Source: Epiperipatus broadwayi (Eukaryota > Onychophora > Udeonychophora > Euonychophora > Peripatidae). Taken from it: 64,000 nt of DNA. The stretch is from assembly GCA_028023455.1 (NCBI GenBank), contig JAQFVV010006647.1, forward strand, positions 1 through 64,000, read 5' to 3'. How positions within the stretch are numbered: position 1 is the first letter of the stretch; the number at the start of each line of letters is the position of its first letter. Below the pieces are notes generated by a model. The model did not search any database. It saw only the letters and a program-made list of their open reading frames with translations, and was not told where the DNA came from. A program made the position numbers and the translations under genes. This document shows positions 57,106 through 64,000 of this stretch, piece after piece.

Positions 57106-57960
57106 ATGCTCATTCGACCTAAAGCAAAAATAGAAACTCAGGAAAGTAAAACTGATACTCATAACAATGAGTTTAAGAATATTATAATGAACATATTCCT
57201 AGAATTGAATAAAAAAGTTGAAAAACCAAGTAAGTATCTTAAAGCAAATAAAGAGAACACGAAACTCATGATTAAAAAACAAAATAAAGAAATTAAAGTG
57301 AATATGGAAAGCATGTTTAAAAAACAAAATACAGAAACTAAAAAGAATATGGAAAGCATGTTCACAAAACATAGAGACCAAATGAAAAAACAAAATGAAG
57401 AACTAAGAGAACAAATGAAAAATTTGTTTACAGAAATAAAAGATAATAGAACCCAGCTGATACGGAAATAGAAAAATAATAAAGCTAATTGTGATATAAT
57501 TTTTAAACTACCACAGATAGATATATCTAAGTTAGATGAAGCAGGTAAAACTAGTGTAAAATGCAAGGCTGCATTAGTTAAAATTGTTCTTTATATTGAT
57601 AATCTAAATAATTTTAACATAGAAGCCTTAGATGGTGATACTTACATGATAGTTGCATGTATACATGAATTTACATACAGTAAAGATAGGAGTGAAGAAA
57701 TGTATGATTTGAAAAACAAATTAATTATTTAAAAAATGGATGATCAAGCTCTTTACTCAAGTCAAATATAAAAGTAATTTGTTTGATAGGGTATATAATA
57801 AAACTATGAGAGAACTACCTAGATTCAAATTTAGAAGACAAAAAAGAAGAGATCCAGAGCTGAGGCAAATAATTAAGCTAGGTAAATGGTTCAGTAAGCT
57901 CAAGAGCTCATTATGTGAGTATAAGTACAAAATGTAGAACTAGAAAGCACAAAATGAAAT
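57106..57960 (+). pseudogene. gag: gag-like coding remnant of an LTR element
   Basis: The frame 57106-57468 (121 codons) is a Lys/Glu/Asn-rich coiled coil with near-repeats KKQNTETKKNMESMF and KKQNKEIKVNMESMF. After its stop, the same region continues with KLPQIDISKLDEAGKTSVKC, ALVKIVLYIDNLNNFNIE and a basic stretch at 57820-57860 (RRQKRRDPELRQI). A coiled-coil N-terminus followed by a capsid-like part fits gag of an LTR element similar to 41051-42440. No pol is found downstream. The assignment is tentative. Confidence 0.5.
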
Positions 57961-59117
57961 ATTCATTTTTTTTTTCTAAAAATAATCAAGTTACTATATT
58001 ATAACTAAAAGGTATTACAGGTCATTCTGAGTGAGGGCCTGCATATTGTTTAAAAAATATTTAGAGAGAGGCAAGGTTTAATCCATCTATGAGTAAGGAT
58101 GACCTCTAAGTTGATGACACTGGATTTGTTACTGGGTATTTGTTAGAGGAGAATGGAAAAATAATTTATAAAATACACACTACTACTTAGCATTGGAGGG
58201 GAAAAATGACTAGTTTTTAAAAAAAAGTAAATTGTACTATTCAAATTCTAAAACAATAGTTAAGAAAAGATCATGGCAAATGATCCAGATATAATAATGA
58301 TATTCCATTTAATGTTGAAAGGTTTTCCAAATTATTGTGTCATATTTAAATTATTTAAATATTTAAATGCAAATTTAATATTCTACTTTCCAACAATGTC
58401 AATAAATAAATAATTAAAGATAAACATCAGAGTTCAACATTTAAATGATATCGCACTATGCTTTGCATTGTTGATTAAGCATGTAAAGGAAAATACTAAG
58501 TAGTTTAAACCAAAATTAATTTTATGAGTCTATTAATAATTGATCACGTTGCTTTCTATCTTGGTGATGATTGAAGAGTGTTTCATTGTTTTGAGGTTGT
58601 TATGTTTTATTGATAGTGCAGAGTATTTATATGAACCCTCTTCCAAACCATATTATTTTTATAGTTGTCAGTTTCTAAGTCTCCAAAGTGAGCTAGGCAT
58701 AGTTTTATATTTATCAGCCTCTCAGTCTCAAAAGTGAGCCAGACATTTTGATATTTATTAGCCTCTAAGTGTCATAGTAGAATAAGGCTTTATTTAAAGG
58801 ATTTTTTCATCATTTGTGCTCAAAATAGTTTTTTTGGTATTCATATTGTATGACATATGGTTAGTGGTAGATTTCCTTGTTCATCCTAACATTTCAGGCA
58901 AATGATCAGGTCCAGTAATAATTTTAATTGAATTAATATAAATACCAATGTACCAGGTTTGCAAAGATGAAATTGTTATATTTATACCATCTTGCAAATC
59001 CATTTCCAAAGAAGTATGGATAAGTATGACATTGCTGTAAAATTGAAAGATATTGTCTTTTTATGTAGAAATAAAACAGTGATATTAATGACTCAAACAA
59101 CTCTATGTTATTCCTAA
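57961..59117. other. Unassigned DNA with a short tandem repeat
   Basis: 58657-58785 contains three imperfect units of about 45-48 bp (CAGTTTCTAAGTCTCCAAAG / CAGCCTCTCAGTCTCAAAAG / TAGCCTCTAAGTGTCATAG). Nothing else was recognised. Confidence 0.5.
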
Positions 59118-59242
59118 ATGGAGGAGGGGCATGTAACCATCATGTCTAAGTTTGTAGGTGTTGCTTCATGTGAATATTTTTCATTATTATGTATAACAAA
59201 ATATCAAAAGTCATATATTGTACCATCAAACATGTTGACCCA

Positions 59243-60597
59243 TCTAACTGTATCAACATTGTGTTGGCACATAATAATTTTGTCTAAAATTATTGAAATA
59301 AAAATTATTTGTAAAAAAAAAATAGTATGTAAAAGTTTAAGAGTTTTTTTTTATTATTGCAGTTTGTTTTCGAAACGTAAAATTAGAAGTCAAAGAGTTT
59401 TTTATTATTAGTTTTTGAAATAAAAGTTATAATTAATTAATTAAAAGAGGGAAGGGGAGTTGGCTTTAGAAATGTCAAACTAAAAATTTTAAGTTTAAAG
59501 AGTTTTGCTAGAAACAATTAATTCATAGTTATGTAAAATTAAAAAAACTTAAAGAGTTTTTTTTTATTATTATTAGTTGAAATATAACTTAAAGTTTAAA
59601 AATATAAATCTCTTTTTATATAAGTTAGAAAAAAAAGGTCATCTTAAAAACTAAATAATGAATGATTGTTAATAAAATATACATGTGCGTAAATGACGAA
59701 TGCTTGTTAATAAAATATATATGTCCGATTATAAACATTGCATAAATACATGCGTGTTAAAATGAAATAAAGAAAAATTATATTTAAAAACACAGCGATG
59801 ACTTCTAATCAAAAATGTAAAAACAACACGTTTGCGATGGCTGATAATTGATATCTCCAACAACAGGATTAAAAGCTTATCTCAAAGAAATACAATTAAA
59901 ACAAGAAAAGAACTTCGACAACAGATATAACTGGAGGATATCAAAATGACAACATGTCTTGTGTATAAATAGTCAATTTTTATCAGTCAGTTCAGTTTTA
60001 GTTTTGATCAATCAATTTATGAGTTCAATTCATTAATCAGTCATGCAGTGTTAATAGCTTCATCAGAACATATGATGAACTTCAAACATTGTCCAAATAC
60101 CAGTACTCTGCCTGAGATGAAGTAACAGCTGCCCAATAAGTGAGAGCTGCCTGAGTATTTACTGTTTTAATAATAATAGTGCCACAAAATAAATAACTGT
60201 TCTCAACCTTAATAAAAAAAGTAACTAGGATTGTCAATCAACAGGAATCCTCCGCAGAAGTGTAAAACCAGCCGGCTAATAATAAAACAACTCGGAAACA
60301 CACTGGAAACACAGGAAGCAATCAACCAAAATCTTCACACTCCAAAAACTTAGGTATTTAATAACTTTCTTATTTCCATTTTATAAATTCAAAGTAGTCA
60401 TTGCCATCCATAAAGCCTCCAGAGTCAGTAGTAAAGTAATTCTACAATGCATAAAGAACTATTGATGTGCATGTTGGTTTGAATGCCTTATATTTAATAT
60501 TTATCATACTATTTAATACTTTGTCATTTAATGTTGTTAAATTATATTTTCATGTGTAATTAAAATGTGTGTACATGGTCATATATAAGTACCTCAT
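59243..60597 (+). repeat. LTR-like direct repeat, left copy
   Basis: Matches 61234-62565 through GTATCAACATTGTGTTGGCA, AAAGAGTTTTGCTAGAAACA, GGCTGATAATTGATATCTCC-type and CAGAGTCAGTAGTAAAG segments, ending at a TATATAAGTACC motif. Copies differ by perhaps 5% plus indels. It may continue past 60597 where the right copy is lost. Confidence 0.7.
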
Positions 60598-61233
60598 ATC
60601 TTGTACCTCATTTTCAAAGTGTAAGACAAAATGGACAATTGATACATCCTGCCATTCGCAGCGATCTTTTTTGTCAAAGTCTGGTCAAGAAAACTGGCAC
60701 CTGAAGCTTCGGTTTTCATACATGTAAGTCAGTAAAAGCCAGCGAATCTGCATCCTTCTCGTTCCAAAAGATCCTTGCATCACAAAAAAGTGTTGTCCTC
60801 ATGGTCATTATCCTGGACTAGGATCATTATAAACAAAGCAAAACTCTCCATATAGTATTACCACTCTGTGCCAACAAGATTAATCAATGAATGCCAGAAG
60901 GCCTTTGCATAAAATCCCTATCTAATGCCTTCTGGCATTCATTGATTACTCTGGTTGGCACGGGGTGGCAATACTGTATGGAGAGTTTTGCTTTGTTTAT
61001 AAACAATTTTGTGCTAGTATAAGATAGTGATCATGTGAGACTAAGATCATTGTAAGCAATGTTTCCAGCATCAAAAGAAGTAAAGTATAATTGAAGATTG
61101 CCCTTAGCATGTAAAGTATCAGATATTAGAAAGTAAACTTAGAAAAATAATAAATAATTTCAGAATAAAAAATTCAAGTTCTCAGAGATAAAATGGTCAA
61201 AAATGATGCATTTTACTCTCAAACAGAGGGGGG
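60598..61233 (+). other. Short interior between the LTR-like copies
   Basis: No coding sequence. ACTGGCACCTGAAGC at about 60697 could be a primer site. AAACAGAGGGGGG at 61221-61233 is a good polypurine tract directly before TGTAATGTACC. The interior holds a hairpin derived from hammerhead family 1. Confidence 0.5.
60836..61045. repeat. Family 1 monomer piece as an inverted hairpin without ribozyme
   Basis: CAAAGCAAAACTCTCCATAT, AATCAATGAATGCCAGAAGG and their inverses fold around CATAAAATCCCTATCTAATG. They correspond to the family 1 monomer outside the ribozyme (compare 10550-10650), and the right side ends TAAGATAGTGATCATGTGAG like the end of the insertion at 12097. The ribozyme portion is missing. 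Confidence 0.75.
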
Positions 61234-62565
61234 TGTAATGTACCAACATTGTGTTGGCACATAATAATTTTGTCTAAAATTATTGAAATAAAAATTATTC
61301 GTAAAAAAAAAATAGTATGTAAAGTTTAAGAGTTTTTTTTTTTATTATTGCAGTTTGTTTTCAAAACATAATATTAGAAGTCAAAGAGTTTTTTATTATT
61401 AGTTTTTGAAATAAAAGTTACAATTAATTAATTAAAAGAGGGGAGGGGGTTTGCTTTAGAAACGTCAAACTAAAAGTTTTAAGTTTAAAGAGTTTTGCTA
61501 GAAACAATTAATTCATAGTTACATAAAATTAAAAGAAGTTAAAGAGTTTTTTTTTTATTATTATTAGTTGAAATATAACTTAAAGTTTAAAAATATAAAT
61601 CTCTTTTTATGTAAGTTAGGAAAAAAAGGTCATCTTAAAAACTAAATAATGAATGATTGTTAATAAAATATACATGTGCGTAAATGACGAATGCTTGTTA
61701 ATAAAATATATATGTGCGATTATAAACATTGCATAAATACATGTGTGTTAAAATGAAATAAAGGAAAATTATATTTAAAACACAGTGATGACTACTAATC
61801 AAAAATGTAAAAACAAAACGTTTGCGATGGCTGCTAATTGATATCTCCAACAACAGGATTAAAAGCTTATCTCAAAGAAATGCAATTAAAACAAGGAAAG
61901 AACTTTGACAACAGATATAGCTGGAGGATATCAAAATGACAACACGTCTTATGTATAAATAGTCAATTTTTATCGGTCAGTTCAGTTTTAGTTTTGATCA
62001 GTCAATCTATGAGTTCAATTCATCAATCAGTCATGCAGTGTTAATAGCTTCATCTGAACATATGATGAACTTCAAACCTTGTCCAAATACCAGTACTCTG
62101 CCTGAGATGAAGTAACAGCCTCACAATAAGTGAGAGCCACCCATAATAGTCCCATGAAATAAATAACCATCCTCAACCTTAATAAAACAAGTAACCAGGA
62201 TCACCAATCAACAGGAATCCTCCACAGAAGTGTAAAACCAGCCGGCTGATAATAAAACAATTCAGAAACACATTGGAAACACAGGAAGCAATCAACCAAA
62301 ATCTCCATGCTCCAAAAACCTAGGTATTTAATAACTTTCTTATTTCCATTTTATAAATTCAAAGTAGTCATTGTCATCCATAAAGCCTCCAGAGTCAGTA
62401 GTAAAGGAATTCTATCAATGCATAAAGAACTATTGATGTGCATGTTGGGTTGAATGCCTTATATTTAATATTTATCATACTATTTAATACTTTGTCATTT
62501 AATGTTGTTAGATTATATTTTCATGTATATTTAAAATGTGTGTGCATGGTCATATATAAGTACCT
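61234..62565 (+). repeat. LTR-like direct repeat, right copy
   Basis: Begins TGTAATGTACCAACATTG after a purine tract and ends at TATATAAGTACC. No convincing target duplication with the left flank of 59243 was found, so the right copy may be truncated. Confidence 0.7.
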
Positions 62566-64000
62566 TAAATGTTTATGTTAATTAAAAAATATCTAAAGTA
62601 GTTTAAAACTTTAATAATTAATGTTAATTAAAATAAACTGTCTTTTAAACTTAAAGCTTTATTTTGTCAGTCAATTCTTTTTGCCACTGGTTAAGAAATA
62701 ACTTGTTATTGAATTAAAAAAATAGACTGAGCTAGTTAAGGGATTTTTTGAGCACTGGATTATGGGCCTACTGTCTGAACATGTTAGTTTTAGACTAGCT
62801 GGTGCCCAGGGTTTACTCTGAAACAAATAAAGTGTTTGGATAGTAGGGATTTGAATCTAGGAGTCGAGGTGGGCCACAATCTAAATGTGATCATGTTATG
62901 TGTTGCATAGTTTAGTCTGATCATGGGTATTATTGACAGCTCTGCTATCAATAGTATTCTCCACTCTGCTCGAACGTGCCAGTTCATTCACGTCATCTTT
63001 ATAATATAAAATTATAAATTTATTATAAATAAGGTTGAAACCCAGCTAACTAAGCTTGCAGAGTAAGTGTGATCATTCAATGGATGGAACATGAGCTGGA
63101 ACTCAAAAAATGTACTTCAAACCCAGTCAGGCCTGAGATTTAGGTCAGGGACCAACCTGGATTTGAACTCATTCCCTAAGCCCCAAATCAAACACCTAAT
63201 GATTAGTATATAAAGATGACACACAAGAATTTATTCTTAAGTCGGGCCCACTAGCAGAGTGGAGAAGGCAATGAGACTTGCATATTAATTACATCAAGAC
63301 TTAACTAAAATAGGTATTCGATAAATTAGGAATCATGGTATGTATTTAAATTATTAACCAAGGGTTTAAAACCCATTCATGAATTTGATAGCAATGCATA
63401 TGCATGGTTGGATGTGTGGAAATGGAGAAAAGATAATTCGAACCACTCAAATAAGTTAGACAATAAAAATAGTTTAATAATATGATAAATTGATTATATG
63501 CATTAGTATGTGCATGAATGAGCAGTCTACTAAGTGGTAGATCATGCCAACAGTTTTCATATGCTCTTTTATTGACTAAATAATATATATAAATGAATAT
63601 ACATCTTTAGTGGGTATGGTATTAAGATGTCAATCATTATAAAATATTGCATAACATTGTTAATAACACTTTTATCTATGGATCTGAAATGTGGTGACCA
63701 ACATATAACTTCAGGGAGTGTTTTCAGATTTATTACATATATAATAAAACTATTTTCACGCCTTTGTGGTCATGAAAGTAAATAAAATACTTTTTGAAAT
63801 TACATTTTGTTACGTATTAGGATGTTTACAAAAGATTCTTTTAGTTGACATTTGGAAGTAAGAACACTTTATTTTCCACAAGGTATATACTCTTAAAATA
63901 CAGAAATAAATTACGATGGTGGGTCTGTATAACAAGACTAAAATAATATTATTAATTAATGATGCTAGTTATATTTGGAATTCATATATATTTGAGCAAA
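62566..64000. other. Unassigned DNA
   Basis: 62780-63260 is less AT-rich than average and shows a tRNA-box-like word (CTAGCAGAGTGGAGAAGGC at about 63251) without a full tRNA fold. No gene was recognised. Confidence 0.4.

Noticed and set aside
57159-57566. 135-codon minus-strand hydrophobic frame
   Set aside because: It is the antisense shadow of the Lys/Asn-rich coiled-coil gag segment on the plus strand.
63245-63310. tRNA gene candidate (TAGCAGAGTGG A-box-like word)
   Set aside because: No matching acceptor stem or convincing B-box at the right distance.

Overview
The window is AT-rich eukaryotic (metazoan-type) DNA made almost entirely of transposable elements in various states of decay. 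No intact host gene, rRNA, bacterial operon or CRISPR array can be supported. The repeat set (Ty3/gypsy elements, a Penelope-like element with a GIY-YIG domain, Merlin and hAT DNA transposons, a tRNA-headed SINE, and hammerhead-ribozyme repeats) fits an invertebrate genome. The species cannot be named from the sequence.

Layout. 1-6726: an old Ty3/gypsy element on the + strand, whose 3' LTR holds a 1.6-kb non-autonomous hAT element with an exact 8-bp target duplication. 6727-8409: unassigned repeat DNA with a 250-bp hairpin. 8410-20591: a second Ty3/gypsy element with unusually long LTRs (2.65 kb), primer site, gag, protease, RT, RNase H, integrase, polypurine tract and an ATGC target duplication. 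Its 5' LTR carries a 1554-bp insertion (10544-12097) containing four complete type-I hammerhead ribozyme motifs, two per strand, in 466-bp units. 20765-27436: a giant inverted repeat, one arm of which holds a small minus-strand LTR retrotransposon (TRIM-like, 25057-26779, 5-bp target duplication). 27437-30620: hammerhead-family remnant, SINE and LINE tail. 30629-32320: two head-to-head copies of a Penelope-like 3' end. 36475-48222: a minus-strand LTR element whose gag survives and which was invaded by a Merlin transposon and by a 3.7-kb piece that starts like the LTR of the second gypsy element. 49609-51168: SINE head, then a tandem array of about 467-bp units with a second hammerhead family on the minus strand. 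51169-64000: hairpins, microsatellites, hammerhead relics, a gag fragment and a diverged direct-repeat (LTR-like) pair at 59243-62565.

The main discovery candidate is the pair of hammerhead-ribozyme repeat families, which look like animal retrozymes: monomers of about 466 bp, each bounded by self-cleavage sites. One insertion is dated and delimited exactly, because the opposite LTR of the host retrotransposon preserves the empty site. Several insertions are nested and each has an empty paralogous site inside the window, so their order can be read directly.
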